Assembly (NCBI RefSeq): GCF_018417635.1
Contig: NZ_CP071007.1
Location: 3,844,501 to 3,908,500, forward strand
DNA length: 64,000 bases
Direction of reading: 5' to 3'
Source: Pseudomonas sp. SORT22
GTDB lineage: Bacteria; Pseudomonadota; Gammaproteobacteria; Pseudomonadales; Pseudomonadaceae
Shown: piece by piece, positions 1 to 14,413 of the stretch
How the letters are laid out: each line of letters starts with the position of its first letter
How positions within the stretch are numbered: position 1 is the stretch's first letter
The notes under the pieces: model-generated
What the model was told of the DNA's origin: nothing
Database searches by the model: none
The model's input: only the letters and a program-made list of their open reading frames with translations
Position numbers and translations under genes: made by a program

Positions 1-202
1 AAACGGGGGCCAATTTCCTATACAGCAATTTGAGCACGCATTTTCTTTTGTGACAAAGGCTTATGCGGTGTTTTTGTGCAAGTGTGACAACAAACGTCCA
101 AGCAAGTTGCCAGACGGCATCACCGCTGCAGGAGCAGGCTTGTCCCGGGAGGCTTTTTCAGGCCATGCTGGGCGCCCTCCCCTCCTCCATCATTGGACCA
201 CG

Positions 203-883
203 ATGCTGACCTGGCTGAGCCGCGACACCCTGACCTTCCCGCCGCTGGACAAAGCCCTGCGCGACCCTAACGGCCTGCTCGCCGCCGGCGGCGACCTCAG
301 CGCCGAGCGCCTGGTGCAGGCCTATCGCCATGGTTGCTTCCCCTGGTACCAGGACGGCCAGCCGATCCTCTGGTGGTCGCCCGACCCGCGTACCGTGCTG
401 TTCCCCGACGAGCTGCACGTGTCGCGCTCGCTGCGCAAGTTCATCCGCCAGGGCCACTACCAGGTCAGCTTCGACCAGGACTTTGCCGCGGTAATCGACG
501 CCTGCGCCGCACCGCGCGCCTACGCCGACGGCACCTGGATCACCGACAGCATGCAGGCGGCCTACCTGCAGTTGCACCGGCAGGGCTTTGCCCATTCGGT
601 CGAGGTGCGCCGCGATGGCGAGCTGGTGGGCGGCCTGTACGGCCTGGCCATGGGCCGGCTGTTTTTCGGCGAATCGATGTTCAGCCGCGCCGACAACGCC
701 TCCAAAGTCGGCTTCGTGGCGCTGGTCGAGCACCTGCAACAGGCAGGATTCGTCCTGATTGACTGTCAGATGCCTACCGACCACCTGCACAGCCTCGGCG
801 CCCGCGCCATCGCCCGGGCCACGTTTGCCGACTACCTGCAGCGCTATCTCGACCAGCCCAACAGCGCCAGCTGGGTTTGCTAG
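203..883 (+). CDS. aat: Leucyl/phenylalanyl-tRNA--protein transferase
   Basis: Cytosolic N-degron enzyme that moves Leu or Phe from aminoacyl-tRNA onto N-terminal Lys/Arg, marking proteins for ClpS-ClpAP. The 226-residue product has the expected family length and features: N-terminal [23 protein letters not shown], the YRHGCFPWY and WWSPDPR stretches, and GGLYG...FFGESMFS in the acetyltransferase-like half. An in-frame ATG exists at position 50, but the sequence before 203 does not look like Aat, so I start at 203. It is followed by bpt, the other N-end transferase, 57 bp downstream. Bases 1-202 are upstream non-coding sequence in which I recognise nothing else. Confidence 0.96.
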   Translation: MLTWLSRDTLTFPPLDKALRDPNGLLAAGGDLSAERLVQAYRHGCFPWYQDGQPILWWSPDPRTVLFPDELHVSRSLRKFIRQGHYQVSFDQDFAAVIDACAAPRAYADGTWITDSMQAAYLQLHRQGFAHSVEVRRDGELVGGLYGLAMGRLFFGESMFSRADNASKVGFVALVEHLQQAGFVLIDCQMPTDHLHSLGARAIARATFADYLQRYLDQPNSASWVC

Positions 884-940
884 GCGAGTTTTTCCAGCTG
901 GCTTACACTTAAAACAAAAGCACCTCCCGAGGGGTTGATC

Positions 941-1648
941 ATGACAGAGCTGGCGCGGTTGAAGTTTTATGCCACTCAACCCCATTCCTGCAGCTACCTG
1001 CCAGACGAGCAAGCCACCACGCTGTTCCTCGACCCGAGCCAGCCGATGGATGTCAACGTCTACGCAGACCTGTCGGAAATGGGCTTCCGGCGCAGCGGCG
1101 ACCACCTGTATCGCCCGCACTGCCAGAACTGCAACGCCTGCGTGCCGGCGCGGATCCCGGCTGCGCGCTTTTTGCCCAACCGCCAGCAAAAACGCATCCT
1201 CAAGCGCAACGCCGACATCACCGTGACGCCCGCCCGTCCGGCGTTCAAGGAGGAATACTTCGAGCTGTACCGGCGCTACATCGAGCAGCGCCACGCCGAT
1301 GGCGACATGTACCCGCCAAGCCGCGACCAGTTTTCCACCTTCCTGGTCCGCGATCTGCCGTTTTCACGCTTTTACGAGTTTCGCCTGGACGGCCGCCTGC
1401 TGGCCGTGGCGGTCACCGACCTGCTGCCCAACGGCCTGTCGGCGGTGTACACCTTCTACGAGCCGGACGAAGAGCGGCGCAGCCTGGGGCGCTTTGCCAT
1501 CCTCTGGCAGATCACCGAAGCCCTGCGCCTGGGCCTGGACGCGGTCTACCTCGGTTACTGGATCAAGAACTGCAAAAAGATGAACTACAAGACCCAGTAC
1601 CGCCCCATCGAGCTGCTGATCAATCAACGTTGGGTGACGTTGAACTGA
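941..1648 (+). CDS. bpt: Aspartate/glutamate leucyltransferase (Bpt/Ate)
   Basis: Transfers Leu from Leu-tRNA to proteins with N-terminal Asp or Glu, the second branch of the bacterial N-end rule. The 235-residue protein begins [20 protein letters not shown], the typical start. It carries the Cys-containing N-domain segment ([13 protein letters not shown], about residues 63-75) and the C-terminal [18 protein letters not shown] block of the ATE family. A TTG six bases upstream is in frame, but the ATG at 941 lies 6 bp after a GAGGGG ribosome binding site. With aat, clpS and clpA it forms a complete N-degron module within 5 kb. Confidence 0.96.
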   Translation: MTELARLKFYATQPHSCSYLPDEQATTLFLDPSQPMDVNVYADLSEMGFRRSGDHLYRPHCQNCNACVPARIPAARFLPNRQQKRILKRNADITVTPARPAFKEEYFELYRRYIEQRHADGDMYPPSRDQFSTFLVRDLPFSRFYEFRLDGRLLAVAVTDLLPNGLSAVYTFYEPDEERRSLGRFAILWQITEALRLGLDAVYLGYWIKNCKKMNYKTQYRPIELLINQRWVTLN

Positions 1649-1752
1649 AATCATTGGCTTGAAGGCCATTTTTCGGGCACAATGCACGCCACTTTTTTTG
1701 CCTGGCGCAGCTGTGCACCGGGCCATTAACTGGACACCGAGGGCTTTACTGC

Positions 1753-1971
1753 ATGTCGAAAGAAGACAGCTTCGAAATGGAAGGCACTGTCGTCGACACC
1801 CTGCCCAACACCATGTTCCGTGTGGAGTTGGAAAATGGGCACGTCGTTACCGCGCACATCTCCGGAAAGATGCGCAAGAACTACATTCGTATTCTGACCG
1901 GTGACAAGGTCCGCGTCGAACTGACGCCTTACGACCTGAGCAAGGGGCGCATCACCTACCGCGCCCGCTAA
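1753..1971 (+). CDS. infA: Translation initiation factor IF-1
   Basis: A 72-residue OB-fold protein that binds the 30S A site during initiation. The sequence [20 protein letters not shown] and the closing [19 protein letters not shown] are diagnostic and the length is exactly that of bacterial IF-1. It lies 104 bp after bpt, with GAGG upstream of the start. It ends 7 bp before a strong 17-bp intrinsic terminator, so aat-bpt-infA probably closes as a transcription unit here. The neighbouring clpA points the opposite way. Confidence 0.98.
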
Positions 1972-1978
1972 GCGACAC

Positions 1979-2017
1979 CAACAAAAACGCCCGGCTAAAT
2001 GCCGGGCGTTTTTGTTG
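1979..2017 (+). terminator. Intrinsic terminator after infA
   Basis: A perfect 17-bp inverted repeat (1979-1995 and 2001-2017) around the loop TAAAT, with A-rich and T-rich flanks inside the stem. It can end both infA and anything arriving from clpA on the other strand. Confidence 0.9.
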
Positions 2018-2033
2018 GCCTTTGAAAAGCATC

Positions 2034-2107
2034 GCGGGTCAAGTCGGGTCGCCGCACCGCCGCCCCTACATGTGGGAGCGGCGGTGCGGCGACCCGACTT
2101 GCCCCGC
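2034..2107. repeat. REP-type long palindrome
   Basis: Two 30-base arms (2034-2063 and 2078-2107) pair with one mismatch around a 14-base loop containing TGTGGGA. The arms contain GTCGGGTCGCCGCACCGCCGC, and the same arm recurs as a half element near 46.94 kb. It lies between the convergent infA and clpA. Its shape is that of a Pseudomonas REP doublet. Confidence 0.8.
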
Positions 2108-2116
2108 AATCGGCCG

Positions 2117-4387
2117 CTACGCCATCTCAGCCGTGGTTTCGAAGTCGAACACCAGTTCGCCATCGCGGATGTCGATGTGCACCACACCGCCATGCTCGGC
2201 CAGTTCGCCAAACAGGATCTCTTCGGCCAGCGGCCGTTTGATCTTGTCCTGGATCAGCCGCGCCATTGGCCGCGCGCCCATCTGCACATCGTAGCCACCG
2301 GCCGCCAGCCAGCCGCGCGCCGCATCGCTCACCTCGAGCAACACGCGCTTGTCTTCCAGTTGCGCCTGCAGCTCGATGAGGAACTTGTCCACCACGCTCT
2401 TGATCGTCTCATGGCTGAGGCGGCCAAACTGGATGATGGTGTCCAGGCGATTGCGGAACTCCGGCGTGAAGCTCTTCTTGATCACTTCCATGGCGTCGGA
2501 TGAGTGATCTTGATGAGTGAAGCCGATCGAAGCTCGCGCAGCGGTTTCAGCACCGGCGTTGGTGGTCATGATGACGATGACGTTACGGAAGTCCGCCTTG
2601 CGCCCGTTGTTGTCGGTCAGGGTACCGTGGTCCATCACCTGCAGCAGCAGGTTGAAGACTTCCGGGTGGGCCTTCTCGATCTCATCGAGCAGCAGCACGC
2701 AGTGCGGCTGCTTGGTGATGGCTTCGGTGAGCAGGCCGCCCTGGTCGAAACCGACGTAGCCCGGAGGCGCACCGATCAGACGCGAGACGGTATGACGCTC
2801 CATGTACTCGGACATGTCAAAGCGTACCAGCTCGACACCCAGGGCCTTGGCCAACTGGCGCGCCGCTTCGGTTTTACCGACACCGGTAGGGCCGGCAAAC
2901 AGGAACGAACCGACCGGCTTGTCTGGCGCCTTGAGACCGGCGCGTGACAGCTTGATGGCGGTGGCCAGCGAATCGATCGCCGCATCCTGGCCAAACACGG
3001 TCAGCTTGAGGTCGCGCTCCAGGTTACGCAGCAGCTCCTTGTCGGAACTGGTGACGTGCTTTGGCGGAATCCGCGCAATCTTGGCGACGATGTCTTCGAC
3101 TTGCGGCACGTCGATACGCTTGACGCGCATCTCCACCGGCTGCAGGCGCTGGTAGGCGCCAGCCTCGTCGATCACATCGATGGCCTTGTCGGGCATGTGC
3201 CGGTCGTTGATGTAGCGCGCTGCAAGCTCGGCAGCGGCGCGCAGGGCCTCATCGCTGTACTCGATGTTGTGGTGGCTCTCGAACCGCCCCTTGAGCCCAC
3301 GCAGGATGCCCACGGTGTCTTCCACCGATGGCTCGCTGACATCAACCTTCTGGAAGCGCCGCGCCAGGGCCCGGTCTTTTTCGAAGATGCCGCGAAATTC
3401 CTGGAAGGTGGTCGAGCCGATGCAACGTATATCACCCGAAGACAGCAGCGGCTTGAGCAGGTTGGAGGCGTCCATTACCCCACCGGAGGCCGCACCGGCC
3501 CCGATGATGGTGTGGATCTCGTCGATGAACAGGATCGCCTGCGGGCGTTTGCGCAGCTCATTGAGCAGCGCCTTGAAGCGCTTTTCGAAGTCGCCACGGT
3601 ACTTGGTCCCGGCCAGCAACGCGCCCAGGTCCAGCGAGTAGACCACGCTTTGTGCCAGCAGGTCCGGCACCTGGCCGTCGACGATGCGCTTGGCCAGGCC
3701 TTCGGCGATGGCGGTTTTACCGACACCGGCCTCGCCAACCAGCAGCGGGTTGTTCTTGCGCCGACGGGCGAGGATCTGCGCGACGCGCTCGACTTCAAGC
3801 TCACGGCCGACCAGCGGGTCGATGCGCCCTTGGCGGGCCTGTTCGTTGAGGTTGCTGGCATAGGCATCCAGGGGATTGCCCGACGATGAAGTTTCGCCGC
3901 CGTCCTCGTCCTGCATTTCCTGTTCGCCCTCGGAGTGTTCACCATGGCCCGGCACCTTGGAGATGCCGTGGGCGATGTAGTTGACCACGTCGATACGGGC
4001 CACGCTCTGCTGTTTAAGCAGGAACACGGCCTGGCTTTCCTGTTCGCTGAAAATTGCCACCAGCACGTTGGCACCGGTGACTTCACGCTTGCCCGAGCTC
4101 TGGACATGGAAGACTGCGCGCTGCAATACACGCTGGAAGCCCAGGGTTGGCTGGGTCTCGCGGTCCTCGTCGTGCACGGGGATCAACGGCGTGGTGGAGT
4201 CAATGAACTCCTGCAGGTCGTGTTTGAGTTTGTCGAGGTTTGCGCCGCAGGCGCGCAGAACGGTCGCGGCGGCCTCATTATCCAATAGTGCCAGCAGCAG
4301 GTGCTCGACGGTCATGAACTCATGACGTTTCGAGCGTGCCTCCTTGAAGGCCAGATTGAGGGTGACTTCGAGCTCGCGGTTTAACAT
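2117..4387 (-). CDS. clpA: ATP-dependent Clp protease ATP-binding subunit ClpA
   Basis: Hsp100 unfoldase that feeds substrates, including ClpS-delivered N-degrons, into ClpP. The 756 residues match ClpA. An N-domain (about 1-145, [18 protein letters not shown]) is followed by AAA module 1 with Walker [14 protein letters not shown] and Walker [10 protein letters not shown], then AAA module 2 with Walker [14 protein letters not shown], Walker [13 protein letters not shown] and the D2 loop [13 protein letters not shown]. There is no ClpB-type coiled-coil insertion. It is co-directional with clpS, 30 bp downstream of it, which supports joint expression. Confidence 0.97.
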   Translation of the reverse strand: MLNRELEVTLNLAFKEARSKRHEFMTVEHLLLALLDNEAAATVLRACGANLDKLKHDLQEFIDSTTPLIPVHDEDRETQPTLGFQRVLQRAVFHVQSSGKREVTGANVLVAIFSEQESQAVFLLKQQSVARIDVVNYIAHGISKVPGHGEHSEGEQEMQDEDGGETSSSGNPLDAYASNLNEQARQGRIDPLVGRELEVERVAQILARRRKNNPLLVGEAGVGKTAIAEGLAKRIVDGQVPDLLAQSVVYSLDLGALLAGTKYRGDFEKRFKALLNELRKRPQAILFIDEIHTIIGAGAASGGVMDASNLLKPLLSSGDIRCIGSTTFQEFRGIFEKDRALARRFQKVDVSEPSVEDTVGILRGLKGRFESHHNIEYSDEALRAAAELAARYINDRHMPDKAIDVIDEAGAYQRLQPVEMRVKRIDVPQVEDIVAKIARIPPKHVTSSDKELLRNLERDLKLTVFGQDAAIDSLATAIKLSRAGLKAPDKPVGSFLFAGPTGVGKTEAARQLAKALGVELVRFDMSEYMERHTVSRLIGAPPGYVGFDQGGLLTEAITKQPHCVLLLDEIEKAHPEVFNLLLQVMDHGTLTDNNGRKADFRNVIVIMTTNAGAETAARASIGFTHQDHSSDAMEVIKKSFTPEFRNRLDTIIQFGRLSHETIKSVVDKFLIELQAQLEDKRVLLEVSDAARGWLAAGGYDVQMGARPMARLIQDKIKRPLAEEILFGELAEHGGVVHIDIRDGELVFDFETTAEMA

Positions 4388-4417
4388 AGCTTCACCTCAT
4401 ACCCAAGTGGCCGGCGA

Positions 4418-4780
4418 TTAACCGTCCTTCTCGATTTCACAGAGTAGCGGATGCTGGCTTTCCCTTGCGTATTGGTTGACCTGCATGGCCTTGGTCTCGG
4501 CGATGTCACGGGTAAACAATCCGCACACTGCCCGTCCTTCTGTGTGGACGGCCAGCATGACCTTGGTCGCCAGCTCGCGATTCAGGTTAAAAAACACCTC
4601 GAGCACTTCGACGACGAAATCCATCGGTGTGTAGTCATCGTTAAACAAAACCACCTTGTACATGGGTGGCGCCTGCAGGGCCGGTTTGGCCTCCTGTACC
4701 GCCAGGCCAGAACCATCGTCCTCATGCGATTGCGGGCGATCCTGATTGAATGTTAGTCGAATCTGGCTATGTGCATGCAT
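4418..4780 (-). CDS. clpS: ATP-dependent Clp protease adaptor ClpS
   Basis: Adaptor that binds destabilising N-terminal residues and hands substrates to ClpA. The 120-residue form begins [14 protein letters not shown]. It contains the conserved core [19 protein letters not shown] and the HTEGRAVCG strip around the N-end-binding pocket, finishing with CEIEKDG. An extension to an upstream ATG would add 16 residues that do not look like ClpS, so I start at 4780. The ribosome binding site for this start is weak. Immediate linkage to clpA and proximity to aat and bpt fit the pathway. Confidence 0.95.
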   Translation of the reverse strand: MHAHSQIRLTFNQDRPQSHEDDGSGLAVQEAKPALQAPPMYKVVLFNDDYTPMDFVVEVLEVFFNLNRELATKVMLAVHTEGRAVCGLFTRDIAETKAMQVNQYARESQHPLLCEIEKDG

Positions 4781-5005
4781 GGAAAGAATTTCATCATTTC
4801 GACAGGTTGGTTTATGGGTTGACCGCACAGGCGACGCGGGACAGCCGTCACCTCACCTTGACTATCGGCAAAACGGTGTTACAACCAATAAGAACCCACC
4901 GTGGTCGATAAAGATCCGCGCAGTCAACCAGAATTTTCGCAGGTTCATATGCGGATGGAGTGGATGATACTCCAGTGATGGAGTCCTTTGCAGAGGGATA
5001 TGAGG

Positions 5006-5260
5006 ATGGCAAGCGGTAAAGTCAAGTGGTTCAACAACGCCAAGGGCTATGGCTTCATCAATGAAGACGGGAAAACAGAGGATCTGTTTGCACATTACTC
5101 GGCTATCCAGATGGAAGGTTATAAAACCCTGAAAGCCGGACAATCCGTCAGCTTCGAGATCACCCAGGGCCCCAAAGGCTTGCATGCGGTCAAAATCGAG
5201 AGTGCGACCGCACCAACCACTGCCTCCCCCACCCCCAGCCCGCAAACGACTGAAGCCTGA
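5006..5260 (+). CDS. cspD: Cold-shock-domain protein, CspD-like
   Basis: A single cold-shock domain that binds single-stranded nucleic acid, here of the CspD type found next to clpS. The 84 residues include RNP1 [15 protein letters not shown] and RNP2-like DLFAHYSAI. The core is followed by a Pro/Thr-rich tail of about 20 residues ([16 protein letters not shown]) that is probably disordered. Two closely spaced ATGs exist (5000 and 5006); the second has AGAGGG at 7-bp spacing, so I chose it. It is divergent from clpS with about 225 bp between the starts. Confidence 0.9.
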   Translation: MASGKVKWFNNAKGYGFINEDGKTEDLFAHYSAIQMEGYKTLKAGQSVSFEITQGPKGLHAVKIESATAPTTASPTPSPQTTEA

Positions 5261-5279
5261 CCCGGCGATCAGACAAAAG

Positions 5280-5313
5280 AAAACCGGCCAGCCCGCAAGG
5301 ACTGGCCGGTTTT
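5280..5313. terminator. Bidirectional terminator between cspD and icd
   Basis: A 12-bp stem, AAAACCGGCCAG (5280-5291) against CTGGCCGGTTTT (5302-5313), with a 10-base loop. It has A-runs on one side and T-runs on the other, so it can serve both convergent genes. Confidence 0.88.
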
Positions 5314-5323
5314 CTCGTGCCGC

Positions 5324-6580
5324 TTACATGTGCTTGATCAAGGCCTCACCGAAACCTGAGCTGCTGACCAGGGTTGCGCCGTCCATCAGGCGCTCGAAGT
5401 CGTAGGTCACAGTCTTGGCGGCGATGGCGCCGTTGGTGCCCTTGATGATCAGGTCGGCCGCCTCGGTCCAGCCCAGGTGGCGCAGCATCATCTCGGCCGA
5501 GAGAATCACCGAACCGGGGTTGACCTGGTCCTTGCCGGCGTATTTCGGCGCGGTGCCGTGGGTAGCCTCGAACATTGCCACGGTGTCGGACAGGTTGGCG
5601 CCCGGAGCGATACCGATGCCGCCGACTTCCGCCGCCAGGGCGTCGGACAGGTAGTCACCGTTGAGGTTGAGGGTGGCGATCACGTCGTATTCGGCCGGGC
5701 GCAGCAGGATCTGCTGGAGCATGGCGTCGGCGATGGCGTCCTTGACGATGACTTCACGGCCGGTTTTCGGGTTTTTGAACTTCATCCACGGGCCGCCATC
5801 GAGCAGCTCGGCGCCGAATTCGTTCTTGGCCACTTCGTAGCCCCAGTCCTTGAAGGCACCTTCGGTGAACTTCATGATGTTGCCCTTGTGCACAATGGTC
5901 AGCGACTTGCGGTCGTTGTCCACCACGTATTGCAGGGCCTTGCGCACCAGGCGCTGGGTGCCTTCCTTGGAGACCGGCTTGATGCCGATGCCGCAATCCT
6001 GGTCGAAACGGATCTTGGTGACGCCCATTTCTTCTTTGAGGAACTTGATGACCTTGGTCGCCTCGGGCGAACCGGCCTTCCATTCGATACCGGCATAGAT
6101 GTCTTCGGAGTTTTCGCGAAAGATCACCATGTCGACGTCACCCGGCTTTTTCACCGGGCTGGGCACGCCCTGGAACCACACCACCGGGCGCAGGCAGACA
6201 TACAGGTCCAGTTGCTGGCGCAGGGCCACGTTGAGGGAGCGGATACCGCCACCGACCGGGGTGGTCAGCGGGCCCTTGATGGAGACGACGTAGTCCTTGA
6301 CCGCATCGAGGGTTTCCTGGGGCAGCCAGGTGTCCTGGTCGTATACCTGGGTGGCTTTTTCACCGGCGTAGACTTCCATCCAGGAAATCTTGCGCTTGCC
6401 CCCATAGGCTTTCTCTACAGCAGCATCAACCACTTTGATCATGACGGGGCTTACATCTACGCCAATGCCGTCGCCTTCGATGAACGGGATGATCGGATTA
6501 TCAGGAACATTGAGAGAATGGTCCGCATTGACGGTGATTTTGTCGCCGACTGCCGGAACCTTGATTTTCTGGTATCCCAT
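5324..6580 (-). CDS. icd: NADP-dependent isocitrate dehydrogenase, dimeric type
   Basis: TCA-cycle enzyme that converts isocitrate to 2-oxoglutarate, CO2 and NADPH. The 418 residues begin [15 protein letters not shown] and include [15 protein letters not shown], the phosphorylation-loop region [19 protein letters not shown], and the nucleotide-binding C-terminal part [19 protein letters not shown]. The Ser of the RSLN motif is the site that AceK phosphorylates in enterics, which matters because aceA lies in the same window. It is divergent from idh, giving two isocitrate dehydrogenases back to back. Confidence 0.97.
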   Translation of the reverse strand: MGYQKIKVPAVGDKITVNADHSLNVPDNPIIPFIEGDGIGVDVSPVMIKVVDAAVEKAYGGKRKISWMEVYAGEKATQVYDQDTWLPQETLDAVKDYVVSIKGPLTTPVGGGIRSLNVALRQQLDLYVCLRPVVWFQGVPSPVKKPGDVDMVIFRENSEDIYAGIEWKAGSPEATKVIKFLKEEMGVTKIRFDQDCGIGIKPVSKEGTQRLVRKALQYVVDNDRKSLTIVHKGNIMKFTEGAFKDWGYEVAKNEFGAELLDGGPWMKFKNPKTGREVIVKDAIADAMLQQILLRPAEYDVIATLNLNGDYLSDALAAEVGGIGIAPGANLSDTVAMFEATHGTAPKYAGKDQVNPGSVILSAEMMLRHLGWTEAADLIIKGTNGAIAAKTVTYDFERLMDGATLVSSSGFGEALIKHM

Positions 6581-9220
<2,640 letters not shown>

Positions 9221-9233
9221 GCTTGAAGGAATG

Positions 9234-9264
9234 AAAAAACCCCGGCCACGCACCGGGGTTTTTT
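9234..9264 (+). terminator. Intrinsic terminator after idh
   Basis: AAAAAACCCCGG (9234-9245) pairs with CCGGGGTTTTTT (9253-9264) over a 7-base loop, ending in six T. Confidence 0.92.
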
Positions 9265-9270
9265 AGCTTT

Positions 9271-9344
9271 AAGTATCAAGCTACAAGCTACAAGAAAGAG
9301 CCTTGCGCACTCGGCTTTTACTTGTAGCTTGCAGCTTGAAACTT
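9271..9344. repeat. Intergenic inverted repeat (AAGCTACAAG type)
   Basis: Arms 9271-9294 and 9321-9344 pair at 22 of 24 positions. Each arm is an internal repeat of CAAGCTACAAG. The 26-base loop holds a further short stem (AGCC/GGCT). It differs in sequence from the GTGGGAGCGGGC palindromes elsewhere in this window, so it belongs to another repeat family. Confidence 0.7.
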
Positions 9345-9367
9345 CCAACTTAGGGAGAGAATCGACC

Positions 9368-9802
9368 GTGCGCCCCCACATCACCGTCGCCACCATTATC
9401 GAAGACCAGGGCCGCTTCCTCATGGTCGAGGAATTCAAGGCCGGCAAGCACGTCTTCAACCAACCCGCCGGCCACCTGGAGGCCAACGAGAGCCTGCTCG
9501 ACGCCGCCCGCCGCGAAACCCTCGAAGAAACCGCGTGGGAGGTCGAGCTGACCGGCGTGGTCGGCATCTACCTGTACACCGCCCCCAGCAACGGCGTGAC
9601 CTATCAGCGCATCTGCTTCGCCGCCCGGGCGCTCAAGCACCACCCCGAGCGGGCCCTGGACAGCGACATCGTGCGCGCCGTGTGGCTGAGCCGCGAGGAG
9701 CTGCTGGCCGACCCCGAGCGCTGGCGCAGCGAACTGGTGCCCCGTTGCATCGACGATTACCTGGCCGGCCCGCTGCACAGCCTGGCGTTGATTCGCGACT
9801 GA
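9368..9802 (+). CDS. NUDIX hydrolase, NudJ/YmfB-like
   Basis: A 144-residue NUDIX phosphohydrolase, probably cytosolic, acting on nucleoside or thiamine-type di/triphosphates by analogy with NudJ. The NUDIX box runs from GHLEANE to RRETLEETAW; the usual Gly near its end is Ala here. The N-terminus RPHITVATIIEDQGRFLMVEE and the NQPAGHLE approach match the NudJ group. The GTG at 9368 has AGGGAGA 9 bp upstream; an earlier in-frame ATG (9329) lies inside the preceding inverted repeat. It sits directly upstream of mnmA, as nudJ does in enterics. Confidence 0.88.
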   Translation: MRPHITVATIIEDQGRFLMVEEFKAGKHVFNQPAGHLEANESLLDAARRETLEETAWEVELTGVVGIYLYTAPSNGVTYQRICFAARALKHHPERALDSDIVRAVWLSREELLADPERWRSELVPRCIDDYLAGPLHSLALIRD

Positions 9803-9872
9803 CAGCAACGATGCCTTGAAGGCCGCAGCCTGATAGAATCGTTGTCTTTTTCCAGATACACAGCCGGTACCT

Positions 9873-10997
9873 ATGACCAGTCCAGCACTTTACGAACCCG
9901 AAAAGACACGCGTTATCGTCGGCATGTCCGGCGGCGTGGACTCTTCCGTCTCCGCCCTCCTGCTGATGGAGCAGGGCTACCAGGTGGAAGGCCTGTTCAT
10001 GAAGAACTGGGAAGAGGACGACGGCACCGAATACTGCACCGCCCGCGAAGACCTGGCCGATGCCCAGGCCGTGTGCGACCGCATCGGCATCAAGCTGCAT
10101 ACCGCCAACTTCGCCGCCGAATACTGGGATAACGTCTTCGAGCACTTCCTGGCCGAATACAAGGCCGGACGCACGCCAAACCCGGACATCCTCTGCAACC
10201 GCGAAATCAAGTTCAAGGCCTTCCTCGACTACGCGCTGATGCTCGGTGCCGACCTGATCGCCACCGGTCACTACGTGCGCCGCCGCGACACCGATGGCCG
10301 TACCGAACTGCTCAAGGGCCTGGACCCGAACAAGGACCAGAGCTACTTCCTGCACGCCGTCGGCGGCAAGGAAATCGCCCGCACGCTGTTCCCGGTCGGC
10401 GAGCTGGAAAAACCCGAAGTCCGTGCCATCGCCGAGAAACACGGCCTGGCCACTGCCAAGAAGAAAGACTCCACCGGCATCTGCTTTATTGGTGAGCGGC
10501 GCTTCAGCGACTTCCTCAAGCAGTACCTGCCCGCGCAGCCGGGCGAGATCCAGACCACCGACGGCGAAGTCATCGGTCGTCACCATGGCCTGATGTACCA
10601 CACCATTGGCCAGCGCCAGGGCCTGGGCATCGGCGGCCTGAAAGACGCCGGCGACGAGCCGTGGTACGTACTGGAAAAAGACCTGACCCGCAACGTGCTG
10701 GTGGTCGGCCAGGGCAACGAACACCCATGGCTGTTCTCCCGCGCCCTGCTCGCTTCAGAAATTTTCTGGGTCAACCCGATTGACCTTTCCAGCCCACGGC
10801 GCCTGACCGCCAAGGTGCGCTACCGCCAGAGCGACCAGCACTGCACCCTGGAGCAAACCCCGGGCGGCTACCGCGCGGTGTTCGACGAGCCGCAGCGGGC
10901 CGTGACCCCAGGCCAGTCGGTGGTGTTCTATGACGGCGAAATCTGCCTCGGCGGCGGCGTGATCGAAACCGCCGAGCCGTGGAGCGCGCGCGCATGA
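9873..10997 (+). CDS. mnmA: tRNA-specific 2-thiouridylase MnmA
   Basis: Installs the 2-thio group of U34 in tRNA-Lys, -Glu and -Gln using persulfide sulfur passed through the Tus relay. The 374 residues carry the PP-loop [13 protein letters not shown] near the N-terminus, LCNREIKFK, the catalytic-cysteine context [13 protein letters not shown], and a second Cys in the N-domain (EYCTARED). Its stop overlaps the hflD start by ATGA, so the two are translationally coupled. Confidence 0.97.
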   Translation: MTSPALYEPEKTRVIVGMSGGVDSSVSALLLMEQGYQVEGLFMKNWEEDDGTEYCTAREDLADAQAVCDRIGIKLHTANFAAEYWDNVFEHFLAEYKAGRTPNPDILCNREIKFKAFLDYALMLGADLIATGHYVRRRDTDGRTELLKGLDPNKDQSYFLHAVGGKEIARTLFPVGELEKPEVRAIAEKHGLATAKKKDSTGICFIGERRFSDFLKQYLPAQPGEIQTTDGEVIGRHHGLMYHTIGQRQGLGIGGLKDAGDEPWYVLEKDLTRNVLVVGQGNEHPWLFSRALLASEIFWVNPIDLSSPRRLTAKVRYRQSDQHCTLEQTPGGYRAVFDEPQRAVTPGQSVVFYDGEICLGGGVIETAEPWSARA

Positions 10998-11614
10998 ATG
11001 CCATGCAAGAGCAGTTGATCGCCCTGGGCGGCGTGTTCCAGGCTGCGGTGCTGGTCGACCGTATCGCCCGCACCGGCCAGGCCAGCGAGGCCAACCTTGG
11101 CTGCATGCTCGGCAGCCTGCTGGTACGCGACCCCAAGGACACCCTGGAGGTATTCGGCGGTGACGACCTGAACCTGCGCGACGGCTACCGCGCTCTGGCC
11201 AGCGCCCTGGAGCGCGACCCCGGCAGCCTGCAGCGCGAGCCGCTGCGCTATGCCCTGTCGATGCTGGGCCTTGAGCGCCAGCTGGCCAAGCGCGGCGACA
11301 TGCTTGACGTGATTGGCAACCGCCTGCCGCAAATCCAGTCCCAGGCCGAGCATTTCGGCCTGGTGCATGAAAATGTCATCGCTTCCAGCGGCGCCCTGTA
11401 CCAGGACACCCTGAGCACCCTGCGCCAGCGCATCCAGGTGCACGGCGACATGCGCCACCTGCAGCAGCCCAGCAACGCCTCGAAGATTCGCGCCCTGCTG
11501 CTTGCCGGCATCCGCGCCGCGCGCCTGTGGCGGCAGCTCGGCGGGCATCGCTGGCAGCTGGTGATCAGCCGGCGCAAACTGCTCAAAGAGCTGTATCCGA
11601 TGTTGCGTGGCTGA
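10994..11614 (+). CDS. hflD: High-frequency lysogenization protein HflD homolog
   Basis: A 206-residue helical protein of the HflD family (lambda CII antagonist in E. coli; cellular role elsewhere unclear, membrane-peripheral). Recognisable stretches are [52 protein letters not shown] and [13 protein letters not shown]. The ATG at 10994 overlaps the mnmA stop, the usual arrangement, and I prefer it to the in-frame ATG at 10979. purB follows, as in other gammaproteobacteria. Confidence 0.93.
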   Translation: MNAMQEQLIALGGVFQAAVLVDRIARTGQASEANLGCMLGSLLVRDPKDTLEVFGGDDLNLRDGYRALASALERDPGSLQREPLRYALSMLGLERQLAKRGDMLDVIGNRLPQIQSQAEHFGLVHENVIASSGALYQDTLSTLRQRIQVHGDMRHLQQPSNASKIRALLLAGIRAARLWRQLGGHRWQLVISRRKLLKELYPMLRG

Positions 11615-11622
11615 TAAAGCCA

Positions 11623-13164
<1,542 letters not shown>

Positions 13165-13180
13165 TCTGCGCCCTGCGCGT

Positions 13181-13208
13181 AAACGCCCGGCTCAGCCGGG
13201 CGTTTTTA
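13181..13208 (+). terminator. Intrinsic terminator after purB
   Basis: AAACGCCCGGC (13181-13191) pairs with GCCGGGCGTTT (13195-13205) over a 3-base loop, followed by further T. Confidence 0.92.
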
Positions 13209-13246
13209 TTACCGAAAGAAAATTACTTTTTTTCAATAGGTTACAC

Positions 13247-14413
13247 ATGAATCCTGATACTCCTCTGCAGCTTCTGGGCGGCCTCACTGCCCGCGAATTC
13301 ATGCGCGACTACTGGCAGAAGAAACCCCTGCTGGTGCGCCAGGCCTTCCCCGACTTCGAAAGCCCGATCGATGCCGACGAACTGGCCGGCCTGGCCCTGG
13401 AAGAAGAAGTCGAATCGCGCCTGGTCATCGAACATGGCGAGCGCCCTTGGGAGCTGCGCCGCGGCCCGTTCGAAGAAGACGCCTTCAGCACCCTGCCCGA
13501 GCGCGACTGGACCCTGCTGGTGCAAGCGGTCGATCAGTTCGTGCCGGAAGTCGGCGAGCTGCTCGAGCACTTTCGCTTCCTGCCAAGCTGGCGCATCGAC
13601 GATGTGATGATCAGCTACGCCGCGCCCGGTGGCAGCGTCGGCCCGCACTTCGACAACTACGACGTGTTCCTGCTGCAAGGCCAGGGCAAGCGCAACTGGA
13701 AGATCGGCCAGATGTGCGACAGCGACAGCCCGCTGCTGGAGCACGCCGACCTGCGCATCCTGGCTGAATTCGAGCAGAGCGAGGAGTGGACCCTGGAGCC
13801 CGGCGACATGCTCTACCTGCCGCCGCGCCTGGCCCACTACGGCATTGCCGAAGATGACTGCCTGACTTACTCGGTAGGCTTCCGCGCCCCGGGCGCCGCT
13901 GAAGTGCTGACCCACTTCACCGACTTCCTCAGCCAGTTCCTGCCTGACGAAGAGCGCTACACCGACGCCGATGCCGAGCCGGTCAGCGACCCGCACCAGA
14001 TCCAGCACGATGCCCTCGACCGCCTGAAGAAGCTGCTCACCGAACACATGGGCGACGAGCGCCTGCTGCTGACCTGGTTCGGCCAGTTCATGACCGAGCC
14101 GCGTTATCCGGAGCTGGTCAGCGGCGAGCCGCTGGACGAAGCCGACCTGATCGAGAGCCTGGCCGAAGGCGCGATCCTGATCCGTAACCCGAGCGCGCGC
14201 CTGGCCTGGTCGGAAGTCGATGACAACCTGCTGCTGTTCGCCAGCGGCCAGAGCCGCCTGCTGCCGGGCGAGCTGCGCGAGCTGCTGAAGCTGATCTGCG
14301 CCGCCGACGCGTTGCACATTGAAAACCTTGAGCAGTGGCTTGAAAACGATCAAGGCATTACCTTGATCTGCGAACTGGTCAAACAAGGAAGCCTGGGGTT
14401 CGCCAATGAATAA
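13247..14413 (+). CDS. roxA: 50S ribosomal protein L16 arginine hydroxylase (cupin-like)
   Basis: A 2-oxoglutarate/Fe(II) oxygenase of the YcfD/RoxA group that hydroxylates an arginine of ribosomal protein L16. The 388-residue product has the JmjC-type core: FLPSWRIDDVMISYAAPGGS, the iron-binding HFDNYD (His and Asp), GKRNWKIG, and LPPRLAHYGIAE with the third His. A C-terminal helical region follows (TEHMGDERLLLTWFGQFMTEP). The start at 13247 follows the purB terminator; a longer reading frame extends upstream through it. The next gene overlaps its end by 8 bp. Confidence 0.93.
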   Translation: MNPDTPLQLLGGLTAREFMRDYWQKKPLLVRQAFPDFESPIDADELAGLALEEEVESRLVIEHGERPWELRRGPFEEDAFSTLPERDWTLLVQAVDQFVPEVGELLEHFRFLPSWRIDDVMISYAAPGGSVGPHFDNYDVFLLQGQGKRNWKIGQMCDSDSPLLEHADLRILAEFEQSEEWTLEPGDMLYLPPRLAHYGIAEDDCLTYSVGFRAPGAAEVLTHFTDFLSQFLPDEERYTDADAEPVSDPHQIQHDALDRLKKLLTEHMGDERLLLTWFGQFMTEPRYPELVSGEPLDEADLIESLAEGAILIRNPSARLAWSEVDDNLLLFASGQSRLLPGELRELLKLICAADALHIENLEQWLENDQGITLICELVKQGSLGFANE

